A stretch of 64,000 nucleotides of DNA from Laceyella sacchari. Its GTDB lineage: Bacteria; Bacillota; Bacilli; Thermoactinomycetales; Thermoactinomycetaceae. The position numbers and the translations under genes were made by a program. The stretch is taken from assembly GCF_004343255.1 (NCBI RefSeq), contig NZ_SMDD01000001.1, positions 1,332,738 through 1,396,737 on the forward strand. The letters run 5' to 3'. This document shows positions 43,315-52,137 of the stretch, piece after piece (position 1 is the stretch's first letter; the number at the start of each line of letters is the position of its first letter). The notes beneath the pieces are model-generated. The model searched no databases. It was given only the letters and a program-made list of their open reading frames with translations, and had not been told where the DNA came from.

Positions 43315-44043
43315 TTATTGTTCTTGGTTCACCCAGTTATAAAATGAAAAGCCATTGGGCCGCGTAGCTCTCTCTTGTACGTTGGTTTGGTACAGCATCC
43401 CTTTTTGTCTGAATTTACGGGAATATTCCACAGCATCTTCTGCTGTGCGGACTTGGTTGCGTTGCCACTCAAACAAAATCCGGTCGATATAGCGGAAATT
43501 CAATTTGCCGCAAAACACGGCTTCACGCAACGCGGCTTCAATCAGTTCTTCCCGGTGTCCATCTTCACTCAGCCACCGCGCCAACATTTGGCACTCCATG
43601 GGAGACAAGGCTCTGCCAAATTCTTGTTCAAACAAACGGAAAATAAATTGATAGGATTCCTCGTTGGTTGAAGTGTCTTCCTCTTCCTTGGCGATATAGG
43701 AAGAGACCAGTTGCTGATACAGCGGCGTCAATGAAAACCGCTCGCTGCGCAACCCGTATTCATTTACTTCATCATCAATATGCAAAAAGCCGCCCCGCAC
43801 TAACTGCTCAATCAAACCGACGATCTGTTCTTTTGTCATGTTCATGCGTTCGGACAATTCGCTTGCCGTCGGAAACGCCTTATGTTCTTTTTGCTGATAG
43901 AGCATGATATGGATCATCAGCATCACTTGCGGCTCTGTCAAACCTACCCGTTTATATTCCGTCAACAACAGCACAGGCAGCGAAAGCGAACCTTGTTCAA
44001 GGAGATGAACGAGAGCGGTCTGCACTGATCCTTTTCGATCCAT
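43315..44043 (-). CDS. dnaD: Primosomal protein DnaD
   Basis: About 242 residues from ATG 44043, with GAGGTGG upstream; two earlier ATGs are too close to it. N-terminal winged-helix DDBH1 domain (about 10-110; EYKRVGLTEPQVMLMIHIML, PTASELSERMNMTKEQIVGL) and C-terminal DDBH2/DnaB_2 domain (about 125-200; YQFIFRLFEQEFGRALSPME, FRYIDRILFEWQRNQVRTAE with the YxxxIL motif). It helps load the replicative helicase at oriC and at restart sites. The asnS-dnaD order matches Bacillus, where nth follows; here nth is absent. Confidence 0.93.
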   Translation of the reverse strand: MDRKGSVQTALVHLLEQGSLSLPVLLLTEYKRVGLTEPQVMLMIHIMLYQQKEHKAFPTASELSERMNMTKEQIVGLIEQLVRGGFLHIDDEVNEYGLRSERFSLTPLYQQLVSSYIAKEEEDTSTNEESYQFIFRLFEQEFGRALSPMECQMLARWLSEDGHREELIEAALREAVFCGKLNFRYIDRILFEWQRNQVRTAEDAVEYSRKFRQKGMLYQTNVQERATRPNGFSFYNWVNQEQ

Positions 44044-44146
44044 GTTCATCCACCTCACTTATCCACTTTACTATATCACGCACGGATAATCAGATATAGA
44101 CTTGAAAAACAAAAACACGTTGAAAGATTTCCAGCCCGCAATGCGA

Positions 44147-44191
44147 AAAGCCATTTTTCCCCACAACGAACGGCGGTGAAAAAATGGCTTT
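44147..44191 (-). terminator. Hairpin between asnS and dnaD
   Basis: AAAGCCATTTTT (44147-44158) pairs with AAAAATGGCTTT (44180-44191). The minus side continues TTTTC. It may lower transcription of dnaD relative to asnS. Confidence 0.7.
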
Positions 44192-44213
44192 CACAAACGA
44201 TGCGCGTCTCCTA

Positions 44214-45506
44214 TTACGGATACAGTCGGTTCAACATGCGTGGGAATGGAATGGTCTCACGCACATGATCTAAGCCACAGATCCAGGCAACGGTCCGTTC
44301 CAAGCCCAATCCGAAGCCAGAGTGCGGTACACTGCCGTATTTGCGTAAATCCAGGTACCATTGGTATGCCTCAAGCGGCAAGTTATGCGCGGCATAACGC
44401 TCTTCCATCAAGGCAGGATCGTCAATCCGCTGGCTTCCGCCGATGATTTCTCCATATCCTTCCGGAGCGATCAAATCGGCACACAATACCACTTCCGGAC
44501 GGTTGGGATCTGGTTTCATGTAGAAAGCTTTGACCTCGGTCGGATAATGCGTGATGAAAACAGGCTTGTCGAAGCTTTCGGCAATTTTCGTTTCATGAGG
44601 TGCGCCAAAGTCTTCACCCCACTTGAAATCGGTAAACCCTTCCCGATGCAATAACTCAACCGCTTCATCATAGGTAATCCGCGGGAAAGGTGCCTGCACT
44701 TTTTCCAATTTGCTGATATCCCGATCCAGTGTTTTCAATTCACGCTCACAATTTTTCAGCACTTGCTGCACCACATAGCTGAGCATCTGTTCTTGGATTT
44801 CCAAGCTTTGCTCATGTTCGACGAAAGCCATTTCCGGTTCGATCATCCAGAACTCAATCAAATGGCGGCGCGTTTTCGACTTTTCGGCACGGAACGTGGG
44901 ACCGAAAGAATATACATTGCGCAAAGCCATAGCCGCCGCTTCCATGTAGAGCTGGCCGCTTTGCGTGAGAAAAGCGTCTTCATCAAAATATTTGGTGTGG
45001 AAAAGGTTGGTCGTTCCTTCGCAAGAAGAAGGCGTCAACACGGGCGGGTCAACCAAGGTAAATCCTTTTTGATCAAGGAATTCTTGAATGGCCCGGATGA
45101 TTTCCGCGCGGATGGTAAGGATCGCACGTTGGCGCGGTGTACGCAACCACAAGTGGCGATGGTCCATCAAGAAGTCGACACCATGCTCTTTTTTAGTAAT
45201 CGGATATTCCTCTGCCACTTGAATGATTTCCACATGTTTCACATCAAGCTCAAATCCGCTTGGCGCCCGGTCATCCTGCCGAACGGTCCCGGTCACGTAC
45301 AGGGAGCTTTCTTGCGTCAATTTGCTCGCGTCTTCCCATACTTCCGGAGCGACTTGGCTCTTCACCAACACGCCCTGAATAAACCCGGTGCCATCACGCA
45401 ATTGCAGGAATTGGATCTTTCCGCTTGAGCGCTTATTATATAGCCAACCGCCCAATTTGACCTCCTGGCCAACATGCGCGGCTACGTCTTTAATCGTAGT
45501 TAGCAC
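44214..45506 (-). CDS. asnS: Asparaginyl-tRNA synthetase
   Basis: 430 residues from GTG 45506 (GGGGG 9 bases upstream). OB-fold anticodon domain (about 1-110; [34 protein letters not shown]) then the class II catalytic core: motif 1 region [20 protein letters not shown], motif 2 [20 protein letters not shown], motif 3 [20 protein letters not shown]. AsnRS rather than AspRS is indicated by length (no GAD insert) and close likeness to Bacillus AsnS. It charges tRNA-Asn. No T-box leader is visible upstream. Confidence 0.97.
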   Translation of the reverse strand: MLTTIKDVAAHVGQEVKLGGWLYNKRSSGKIQFLQLRDGTGFIQGVLVKSQVAPEVWEDASKLTQESSLYVTGTVRQDDRAPSGFELDVKHVEIIQVAEEYPITKKEHGVDFLMDHRHLWLRTPRQRAILTIRAEIIRAIQEFLDQKGFTLVDPPVLTPSSCEGTTNLFHTKYFDEDAFLTQSGQLYMEAAAMALRNVYSFGPTFRAEKSKTRRHLIEFWMIEPEMAFVEHEQSLEIQEQMLSYVVQQVLKNCERELKTLDRDISKLEKVQAPFPRITYDEAVELLHREGFTDFKWGEDFGAPHETKIAESFDKPVFITHYPTEVKAFYMKPDPNRPEVVLCADLIAPEGYGEIIGGSQRIDDPALMEERYAAHNLPLEAYQWYLDLRKYGSVPHSGFGLGLERTVAWICGLDHVRETIPFPRMLNRLYP

Positions 45507-45672
45507 GTATGTAAACCCCCATCTCTTAAGTTAAACCGATTCAATTATACAACTCTGCATTTTGAACAGTCAATGAACCGCCATCATCCCACTCATGCAT
45601 AAACATGCCATAAGTTTATAACATATAAATTAAAGTTAAATAAATTACTAACAACGAAGTAGGTGACTCTCT

Positions 45673-46839
45673 CTGAAAAAGACAGTAACATTTGCAGCCC
45701 TTTTCTTTCTCCTCATTTTGGCCATTCTGTTTTCCTCCTTCTGGATTCCGCGTGCGCACCCCCCTTCCTCAAAGAACCCGCCCAGAGCCAACCCGGTACC
45801 CTCTCAACCCAAGGTTGTTACAATAGCGGCATTTGGCGATGTAATGATGCATATGCCGCAAATAAAAGCGGGCAAAACCGCGGCAGGGGGATACGACTTC
45901 CGACCCTTTTTCAAGGATATCAAGCCTTACCTCTCCGTCGCCGACCTGACCATCGGCAATCTGGAAATGACTTTGGCCGGCAAACGATTGCCTTTCAGCG
46001 GCTTCCCCCGATTCAACGCGCCTGATGAAATCTTGACAGCCCTCACTGACGCCGGCGTAGACCTTTTGAGTACAACCAACAATCATGCGATGGACACCGG
46101 CGAAAAAGGGGTGATACGAACTTACCAACAAGTGCGGAAGGCAGGCATGCAGCCGATCGGCACAGCCCCGTCGGCAAAGGACAGAAAGCCGGTGTTGGTG
46201 CGCAAAAACGGCTTAACCCTGGCTTTTCTCGCTTACACCGAATCGACCAATGGCCTGCCCGTCCCCAAAGAAAAACCTTATCTGGTCAACCGGCTAAACC
46301 TTACGCAGGTTGCCAAAGATATTACTGACGCGAAAAAGCAGGGGGCACACACGGTCATCGTGTCTCTTCACTTCGGGGTGGAATACCAACGCCAACCAAA
46401 CCCCAAGCAGATCAGTATCGCCCGACAGATCTTGAACAGCGGGGCGGACGTAATATTGGGCAACCATCCCCATGTGGTGCAACATGCCGAAAAAGTAAAC
46501 ATCAATGGCCAGGACAAGCTGATCATTTATTCGATGGGTAACTTCATCTCCAACCAGCAAAAACGGTACACTGACGAGGGGATCATTTGGTATTTTGATG
46601 TGGTGCAACACCCGGACACCAAGCAGATCACATTGGACAACATCGCGTATTTGCCGACTTTGACCCACCGCTATATTGGTCAAAAAGGCTTACAATATAC
46701 TGTGCTTCCACTCACGGAACGATTGCCGGAGCGACTGCCGCCATATCCTGGCATCACCAAAGCGAAATGGCAAAGCGTATGGCAACACACCACTTCCTTA
46801 ATCAACGCGAAAGGAACCTTTCCCGTATATTGCCCATGA
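45673..46839 (+). CDS. CapA-like metallophosphatase-fold protein (PGA_cap family), membrane anchored
   Basis: The frame opens after TGA 45664 with no ATG/GTG/TTG before 45718. CTG 45673 has AGGTGA 6 bases upstream and restores a full signal anchor (KKTVTFAALFFLLILAILFS), so a rare CTG start is likely (388 residues). A Pro-rich linker is followed by the PGA_cap domain: TIAAFGDVMMHMPQI, NLEMTLAG, TTNNHAMDTGEKG, SLHFGVEYQ and GNHPHVVQHAE, with metal-binding His/Asp. CapA proteins support poly-gamma-glutamate or related exopolymer attachment outside the membrane. No capB/capC neighbour, so the real role is uncertain. Confidence 0.85.
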   Translation: MKKTVTFAALFFLLILAILFSSFWIPRAHPPSSKNPPRANPVPSQPKVVTIAAFGDVMMHMPQIKAGKTAAGGYDFRPFFKDIKPYLSVADLTIGNLEMTLAGKRLPFSGFPRFNAPDEILTALTDAGVDLLSTTNNHAMDTGEKGVIRTYQQVRKAGMQPIGTAPSAKDRKPVLVRKNGLTLAFLAYTESTNGLPVPKEKPYLVNRLNLTQVAKDITDAKKQGAHTVIVSLHFGVEYQRQPNPKQISIARQILNSGADVILGNHPHVVQHAEKVNINGQDKLIIYSMGNFISNQQKRYTDEGIIWYFDVVQHPDTKQITLDNIAYLPTLTHRYIGQKGLQYTVLPLTERLPERLPPYPGITKAKWQSVWQHTTSLINAKGTFPVYCP

Positions 46840-46918
46840 CCCCCATTATATGGGCAAAGCCCTAACGCGCTTCACTTCATTCGCGTTCCCAGTCGTTTTT
46901 AAATTAATCTAACAGCTT

Positions 46919-46950
46919 AAGCACTTTCTTCATATGAAAGTGCTTTTTTT
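46919..46950 (+). terminator. Terminator of the CapA-like gene
   Basis: AAGCACTTTC (46919-46928) pairs with GAAAGTGCTT (46936-46945), followed by TTTTT. Confidence 0.92.
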
Positions 46951-47105
46951 CATCCCGCCATCCCTGTGCTTCCGGCATTTGTAGTTCATACACCACATTA
47001 GCCAGGCAACCTTTTCCAAACGTTCGGTTTTATTGTCGCCCAGTTCACAAAAAAATTAAGATATAATAAATTGATGTATCCAATCTAAAAGAAAGGTGGC
47101 TCCCC

Positions 47106-47732
47106 ATGAACATCCAGGTCCGTCCTTACACGCTCGCCGATTTTCCGCAACTGCTGGAGATCCAAAAAGAGTCCTTCCCGCCTCCATTCCCTGAGGATCT
47201 CCTGTGGAACCGCGATCAGATCTCGGCCCATGTCCACACATTTCCCGAAGGGGCCCTTCTGGCTGAAGTGGATGGGGTAGCGGCCGGTTCGGCGACCGCT
47301 TTGATTGTCCACTACACAGGCAAGCCCCACACGTGGGCAGAGGTATCTGACAACGGGTATATCAAAGGAACCCATGTCCAAGACGGGGACAGTCTATACG
47401 GCATCGATGTTTGCGTGCGGCCACAATTCCGCGGTCAAGGCATAGCGCAAGCACTATATCAAGCGCGCAAAGAGCTGGTGGTGCGCTTAGGCTTGACGCG
47501 GCTGATCGCCGGATGCCGAATCCCAGGCTATCACCGCTATCAGCAGGCGCTGTCGGTTGATGCATACGTGAGGAAAGTGAAACAAAACGAAATAAGAGAT
47601 AGCGTACTTAGCTTTATGCTCAGTCAGGGACTTGAACCTTTGCAAATTTTGGAACATTACCTGGATGATGAGGAGTCTTGCCATTTTGCCGTCTTGGTGG
47701 AATGGAAAAATCCATACAAAAAAGAGGGATGA
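47106..47732 (+). CDS. GNAT acetyltransferase, N-terminal partner of the nitrilase-like protein
   Basis: 208 residues, ATG 47106 after AAAGGTGG. QVRPYTLADFPQLLEIQKES, then the acetyl-CoA loop VCVRPQFRGQGIAQALYQAR. GYHRYQQALSVDAYVRKVKQ and the 'DPVLSFxLxxGF'-like stretch DSVLSFMLSQGLEPLQILEH match the acetyltransferase half of Bacillus YhcX, where it is fused to a nitrilase domain. Here the nitrilase domain is the next gene, only 3 bases away, so the two chains probably act together. Confidence 0.88.
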   Translation: MNIQVRPYTLADFPQLLEIQKESFPPPFPEDLLWNRDQISAHVHTFPEGALLAEVDGVAAGSATALIVHYTGKPHTWAEVSDNGYIKGTHVQDGDSLYGIDVCVRPQFRGQGIAQALYQARKELVVRLGLTRLIAGCRIPGYHRYQQALSVDAYVRKVKQNEIRDSVLSFMLSQGLEPLQILEHYLDDEESCHFAVLVEWKNPYKKEG

Positions 47733-47735
47733 ACA

Positions 47736-48611
47736 ATGAAACCACTGCGCATCGGCATTGTGCAATACGAGCTGGCACCCTTAAAGTCGGAAGTGGACTT
47801 TTGGAATGGCATCCGGCGCGATGCGAACCAAGCGAAAGCTGACGGGGTACAATTGCTGATTTATCCAGAATACTTAACCGCCCACCTCTTGGCCTTGAGC
47901 GAGCCGCTCGCCCACGATGAAGCGGCTCCTTACCTTGATCAGTTCACCGATCAATACATCCACTTTTTCAGCGATTTAAGTCACGACACTGGCATTATCA
48001 TCCTGGCGGGGACGCACATCCACCGCGTTGGCAACGGCTATGTAAATGAAGCCTATCTCTTTTTCCCGGACGGTAGAATCGAGACCCAGCAGAAGCTCCA
48101 TTTGACACCTGAGGAACGCAATTGCTGGCATCTGACCCCAGGCAACCGCCTTAATATCATTGAGACAGCTTTCGGACGAGTGGCTATTCTCGTCTGTTAT
48201 GACATCGAATTCCCGGAACTTTCCCGCATCGTGGCTGAACAGGAAGTGGCGCTCATCCTCAATCCCATTTATACCGATCAAGCATCCGGTTACTATCGCG
48301 TCCGCCACTGCGCCCAAGCGCGGGCGATCGAGAACCAACGCTTTGTCGCCTTGAGCGGAATGGTTGGAAGCTTGCCGTACATTCCGCAGATCGATGCAGG
48401 TTACGCCAAAAGCGGCTGTTTCTCACCTTGCGACTTTCCATTCCCGGCTAATGGCGTACTGTGTATCACAGATCGCATGCAAAAAGATCTGGTCATTGTC
48501 GATCTCGATCTTACCCAACTGAAGCGCAACTGGGAAGAAGGGCAAGTCTCTCCTTATCGGGATCGGAAGCCTGAGTTATACCAACAGTTGGCCGGCCAAC
48601 TATCTCAATAA
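47736..48611 (+). CDS. Nitrilase-superfamily carbon-nitrogen hydrolase
   Basis: 291 residues, ATG 47736 after GAGGG. The Glu-Lys-Cys triad is visible: Glu in LLIYPEYLTAH, Lys in IETQQKLHLTPEE, Cys in VAILVCYDIEFPELSR. It hydrolyses an amide or nitrile in the cytosol. With the preceding GNAT gene it corresponds to the two halves of Bacillus YhcX. One half would make or use an N-acyl group and the other split an amide, but the substrate is unknown. Confidence 0.93.
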   Translation: MKPLRIGIVQYELAPLKSEVDFWNGIRRDANQAKADGVQLLIYPEYLTAHLLALSEPLAHDEAAPYLDQFTDQYIHFFSDLSHDTGIIILAGTHIHRVGNGYVNEAYLFFPDGRIETQQKLHLTPEERNCWHLTPGNRLNIIETAFGRVAILVCYDIEFPELSRIVAEQEVALILNPIYTDQASGYYRVRHCAQARAIENQRFVALSGMVGSLPYIPQIDAGYAKSGCFSPCDFPFPANGVLCITDRMQKDLVIVDLDLTQLKRNWEEGQVSPYRDRKPELYQQLAGQLSQ

Positions 48612-48624
48612 ACATAATCAACGA

Positions 48625-48655
48625 AAGGCACGATCATTATCAGGGATCGTGCCTT
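48625..48655. terminator. Terminator of the GNAT-nitrilase operon
   Basis: AAGGCACGATC (48625-48635) pairs with GATCGTGCCTT (48645-48655). It is shared with the convergent small gene. The U-tract is short. Confidence 0.75.
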
Positions 48656-48851
48656 ATGCTATATGCAAATAAAAAGCCTCCCCCAGATTATTGGAGAAGT
48701 GCTTTTTCTCACGCTTTCTTATTCTCTCCTCCTTTGTTGGCGTTTTTCTAGCTACGGGATTGATCGCCCACATCTCACGGCTTAAGGCAGGATCAAGTTT
48801 GCCTTCCCTAATTTGTTTTAGTCGGTGTTTTTTCGCTTTGCTTCTGGCCAT
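48654..48851 (-). CDS. Small basic protein, YqkK-like
   Basis: 65 residues, ATG 48851 after GGGAG. Very rich in Lys/Arg (ARSKAKKHRLKQIREGKLDP) with the core SREMWAINPVARKTPTKEER. This matches my memory of the Bacillus YqkK family of short basic proteins with the 'REGKxDP' motif. Function unknown; nucleic-acid binding is only a guess from charge. Confidence 0.7.
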   Translation of the reverse strand: MARSKAKKHRLKQIREGKLDPALSREMWAINPVARKTPTKEERIRKREKKHFSNNLGEAFYLHIA

Positions 48852-49136
48852 CGTTCGTTTCTCTCCCTTTTTGTTTCCTATGGTGTATCAACTGGTGATC
48901 CCATTCCAATAGCCATGTTATAACTGTTTTGGAACCGGGTTAATCATGCATTCGCCCCACTCAGGTGACTGATCACAAAAACATCATCAAGGCAAGCCCA
49001 ACAAAAGCCATCGAGATCGTCAGCGAGCAACCCTAAGCCCTCTTCTGAAATTTAGCGCCTCCAAAACCATTTTCTCATTCGTTTCACGCTTCCCCAACTT
49101 TATGATCTCGATAAATGAACAAGTCAAATCACCCTA
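48852..49136. other. Intergenic region at the 3' end of the amino-sugar operon
   Basis: No gene and no clear terminator seen. A minus-strand stretch about 48975-49030 encodes a short hydrophobic run (LTISMAFVGLALMMFL) with a stop just before it, perhaps a remnant of a membrane protein. Confidence 0.35.
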
Positions 49137-50105
49137 TCATTCTCCTTCTTCTTCGATCTCATCCAAGACACGATCAGCCAGTGTGGTGACAACATTTCTA
49201 TCAACCATGCCGGCCACCGGGTGCGCCGCGTTCGCCGCTCCAGCCGCCACCGCTGTGGCCAGCGCACGTTTTGCAATAGAACCGTTGGCCAGACTCCACA
49301 CAAGTCCCCCCAAAAATGCATCGCCTGAGCCGACGGGATTCACCACATCGACTCGCGGTGCAGGCACATGGTAATAGATCGATCGGTGATAAGCGACAGC
49401 CCCCTGGTCACCCAGCGTAATAATGGGAAAGTCGATTCCTTTTAAGACTAAGTCAGCCAATGGTTTGCGCCAGTGTTGGAGGATTGGCGCCGTCGGTTGC
49501 TCCCCGGCATCCGCTTTCGTCAAAGCCGCGAACTCATACTGGTTCGGTGTTATGATGCTGGGCTGACAAGCGATGGCGTCCGCCAAGGCCGTACCACTGG
49601 TATCAACAACCACACGCGCGCCCCGCTGACGGACAAAGCGAAGCAAGCTACGCCATTCCTCCATCGTAAGACCTGGCGGCAAGCTCCCGGAAAACACGAC
49701 GATCATACCTGGAGTGATCAGAGATTGGAGACGCCTTTTTAACCGCTCCATTAGGCCAGCTGTCACATGTAAGCCCGGCTCCAAAATCTCTGTCGCCTTC
49801 AGGTAGCTTTCATCAATGATGGATAAGCAGATGCGCGACTCTCCCTCCGGGACTTCGCAAAATACAGCGTCTATTCCCTCTCCCCGCAATTTTCTGATGA
49901 TGGTTTGCCCATTGTCCCCGCCCACAAACCCGGTCGCCGTCACTGTCCCTCCCAAACGGTGAATGGTCCGGGCTACATTAATGCCTTTTCCTCCCGCCTG
50001 GGTATACTTTTGCCGCACTCGGTGTACTTCCCCAGCTTGAAAATTATCCACTACATACGTGATGTCCAAAGCGGCATTTAATGTCACTGTCAAAATCCGG
50101 CTCAT
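49137..50105 (-). CDS. PfkB-family sugar-phosphate kinase (1-phosphofructokinase / tagatose-6-phosphate kinase type)
   Basis: 322 residues from ATG 50105 with GAGGAGGGGG upstream. LTVTLNAALDITYVVDNFQA, signature 1 QAGGKGINVARTIHRLGG, and signature 2 VNPVGSGDAFLGGLVWSL with the catalytic Asp mark the FruK/LacC subfamily. It phosphorylates a ketohexose phosphate to the bisphosphate. In this operon the likely substrate is tagatose-6-phosphate (or fructose-6-phosphate) feeding the aldolase at 52950. Last gene of the operon. Confidence 0.92.
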   Translation of the reverse strand: MSRILTVTLNAALDITYVVDNFQAGEVHRVRQKYTQAGGKGINVARTIHRLGGTVTATGFVGGDNGQTIIRKLRGEGIDAVFCEVPEGESRICLSIIDESYLKATEILEPGLHVTAGLMERLKRRLQSLITPGMIVVFSGSLPPGLTMEEWRSLLRFVRQRGARVVVDTSGTALADAIACQPSIITPNQYEFAALTKADAGEQPTAPILQHWRKPLADLVLKGIDFPIITLGDQGAVAYHRSIYYHVPAPRVDVVNPVGSGDAFLGGLVWSLANGSIAKRALATAVAAGAANAAHPVAGMVDRNVVTTLADRVLDEIEEEGE

Positions 50106-50195
50106 ATCCCCCTCCTCATCTGCCTTACAAATCGAGCGCGAGGCATTGACGGAAAAATATGACAACCAATTCAGAGATAGCACCCATTTATATCG

Positions 50196-50951
50196 TCACA
50201 ACTTTTTAATGCGCCCCTTGAACCGTTCGATAAACCGCGCATTGGCCTCATCTCCGCCTGGTGCATTGCCGCTCATCCAAATCGGTGGTGTGATCCCTTT
50301 TTGCACCATCTGTCGTACCGCCTCCGCCATCACACAATTTAATAAGTAAGCGTTAGCAAAGGTAGACATGGCGGCGACCGGTTGATCCAGATTTGGAATG
50401 TTGATGACCGCATCTCCCACTTCTACCTTGCAGTCTAAAACCACATCAACCAATTCAAACAGATTTTTTTTGCTCGGATGGCGTGCTGGATGGTTCTCCG
50501 GTGTGGCAGTGGCATGTTTCACAGAGGTGACGCCGATGGTGGTCACTCCCCGCCGTTTCGCTTCCAGCGCCGCGTCGATCGTCGCCGCGTTGATTCCATA
50601 CGCGTTGACGATGATAAGTAAATCACCCGCTTGCAGATTGTAATCGTCGATGACAATCGTCCCGTATCCCGGAGTGCGTTCGATGGCCATCGAGCGCAAG
50701 GCGCCTCCGCTCAAAAGGGTTCCTTCATCAAGGATGGCACTAACATGCATCAGCCCCCCGGCCCGGAAAAAGACTTCCTGCGCCCCCAGATTGGAATGAC
50801 CCCCTGGGCCATACACATAAACGATCTTATCTTGGCTGACATGGTCGGCAATCAGGCGCGCCGCTCGATTGACCGCGTCCGCTTCCTCACGCAGTGATTC
50901 CAAGTGAGCGACGATCTTCCGCAAATACTGTTCCATGATGGTCTCAGCCAT
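50196..50951 (-). CDS. SIS-domain protein of the UPF0309 family
   Basis: 251 residues from ATG 50951, with AGGGGGCGG upstream; the start overlaps the end of nagA by 8 bases. The SIS sugar-phosphate-binding fold shows VYVYGPGGHSNLGAQEVFFR, ILDEGTLLSGGALRSMAIER, GDLLIIVNAYGINAATIDAA and the closing SGNAPGGDEANARFIERFKG that is nearly invariant in UPF0309. These proteins occur in amino-sugar operons and are thought to bind or isomerise a sugar phosphate; the reaction is unproven. Confidence 0.87.
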   Translation of the reverse strand: MAETIMEQYLRKIVAHLESLREEADAVNRAARLIADHVSQDKIVYVYGPGGHSNLGAQEVFFRAGGLMHVSAILDEGTLLSGGALRSMAIERTPGYGTIVIDDYNLQAGDLLIIVNAYGINAATIDAALEAKRRGVTTIGVTSVKHATATPENHPARHPSKKNLFELVDVVLDCKVEVGDAVINIPNLDQPVAAMSTFANAYLLNCVMAEAVRQMVQKGITPPIWMSGNAPGGDEANARFIERFKGRIKKL

Positions 50952-52137
50952 CGGCACCGCCCCCTTGCATATGGGTGTCTGCTTCATACAGAATCGCCCC
51001 TTGTTTGATCGTGCGGAGTATCCGCACCTCCTCATCCTCCGGTTCAAACACGACCAAATCAGCCGGCGCACCGACAGCCAATCCCCGCCGCGCCGACAAT
51101 CCCAAGTAAGCGGCAGGTCTTATCGATGCCATGTCCCATGCATCTTGCAATCCGCACAGTTGTTTCTTAAATAAGTTCCATACGCCCTGCCGCAAGGTCT
51201 GGACAGAACCGGCCAACAGCTGCGGCCTACCTTTCAGATGGAGTTTGCCCTGCGGTGTCAACACCACACGGCCGCCGATATGTGTCTCATACTCCCCCGG
51301 CTCACGCCCGCCCAGCTGCACCACATCACTGACCAGCATGGCTTTGTCCCGCTTCACGCGCATAATCACTTTGATGACCGAATCAGGCAAGTGAAACCCG
51401 TCACCAATCATACACGCCCACAAGTCCGGCTCGGCTAGCTGATCCCAAATGTAATTGGGATGCCTGGGGAGCATCGGATGTGCACCGTTGCCGAGATGAG
51501 TAGACAGGGTTGCTCCAGCCCGCACCGCTAATGCAAGTTGCTCAGTATTGGCCGCAGTGTGACCGATGGCCACTTTCACCCCGTGTCGGACACAGGTTTC
51601 TATAAATTCGTGTGCGCCTGGCCACTCCGGCGATAAGGTCACTAAGCGGATTCGTCCGTCCGCCGCCTTTTGCCATCGCTCAAACAGTTCCCAATTCGGA
51701 GCTTTAACAAAGGCGGGATCATGAGCTCCTCGCGGGCCGTCCTGCGGTGAGATAAACGGGCCTTCCAAATGGATTCCCGGTATCACACGGTCAAGTGCAG
51801 GAGACTGCCGGATCGCTTCAGCAACGGCCCGTACCGCTTCTTCAATTCCTTCGTCATGGTTGGTGATAACGGTTGGCAAATAAGCAGTCACCCCTTCCCG
51901 CCACAACATGTGAGTCAGGGCGATGACCAAATCGGGGGAAAAAGGCGGTGTATTCAAGTCCTTCCCACCGAATCCGTTCACCTGCAAGTCCACCAGTCCG
52001 GGAGCTAGCCACGGCAAACCCGATCGATTCTGAATACGGCGGATATGGCTGATAATTCCCCTCTCGATTTCCACCGCAATCGAACATCCCGTCCGATAAT
52101 CCACTCCCTCGATGTGTCGGATCTCAGTCCTCTGCAT
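50944..52137 (-). CDS. nagA: N-acetylglucosamine-6-phosphate deacetylase (or GalNAc-6-P deacetylase)
   Basis: 397 residues from ATG 52137, inside the end of nagB (14-base overlap). LAPGLVDLQVNGFGGKDLNT, zinc-site IHLEGPFISPQDGPRGAHDP, KVAIGHTAANTEQLALAVRA, STHLGNGAH and catalytic-Asp region KAMLVSDVVQLGG are typical of NagA. It removes acetate from the amino-sugar 6-phosphate. HLGNGAH replaces the commoner HLFNAM, a variant motif. With both NagB and an AgaS-like deaminase nearby, it may act on both GlcNAc-6-P and GalNAc-6-P. Confidence 0.94.
   Translation of the reverse strand: MQRTEIRHIEGVDYRTGCSIAVEIERGIISHIRRIQNRSGLPWLAPGLVDLQVNGFGGKDLNTPPFSPDLVIALTHMLWREGVTAYLPTVITNHDEGIEEAVRAVAEAIRQSPALDRVIPGIHLEGPFISPQDGPRGAHDPAFVKAPNWELFERWQKAADGRIRLVTLSPEWPGAHEFIETCVRHGVKVAIGHTAANTEQLALAVRAGATLSTHLGNGAHPMLPRHPNYIWDQLAEPDLWACMIGDGFHLPDSVIKVIMRVKRDKAMLVSDVVQLGGREPGEYETHIGGRVVLTPQGKLHLKGRPQLLAGSVQTLRQGVWNLFKKQLCGLQDAWDMASIRPAAYLGLSARRGLAVGAPADLVVFEPEDEEVRILRTIKQGAILYEADTHMQGGGADG

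Noticed and set aside
45507-45672. Possible T-box leader upstream of asnS
   Set aside because: No T-box sequence or terminator/antiterminator pair could be found in the 150 bases before the GTG start.
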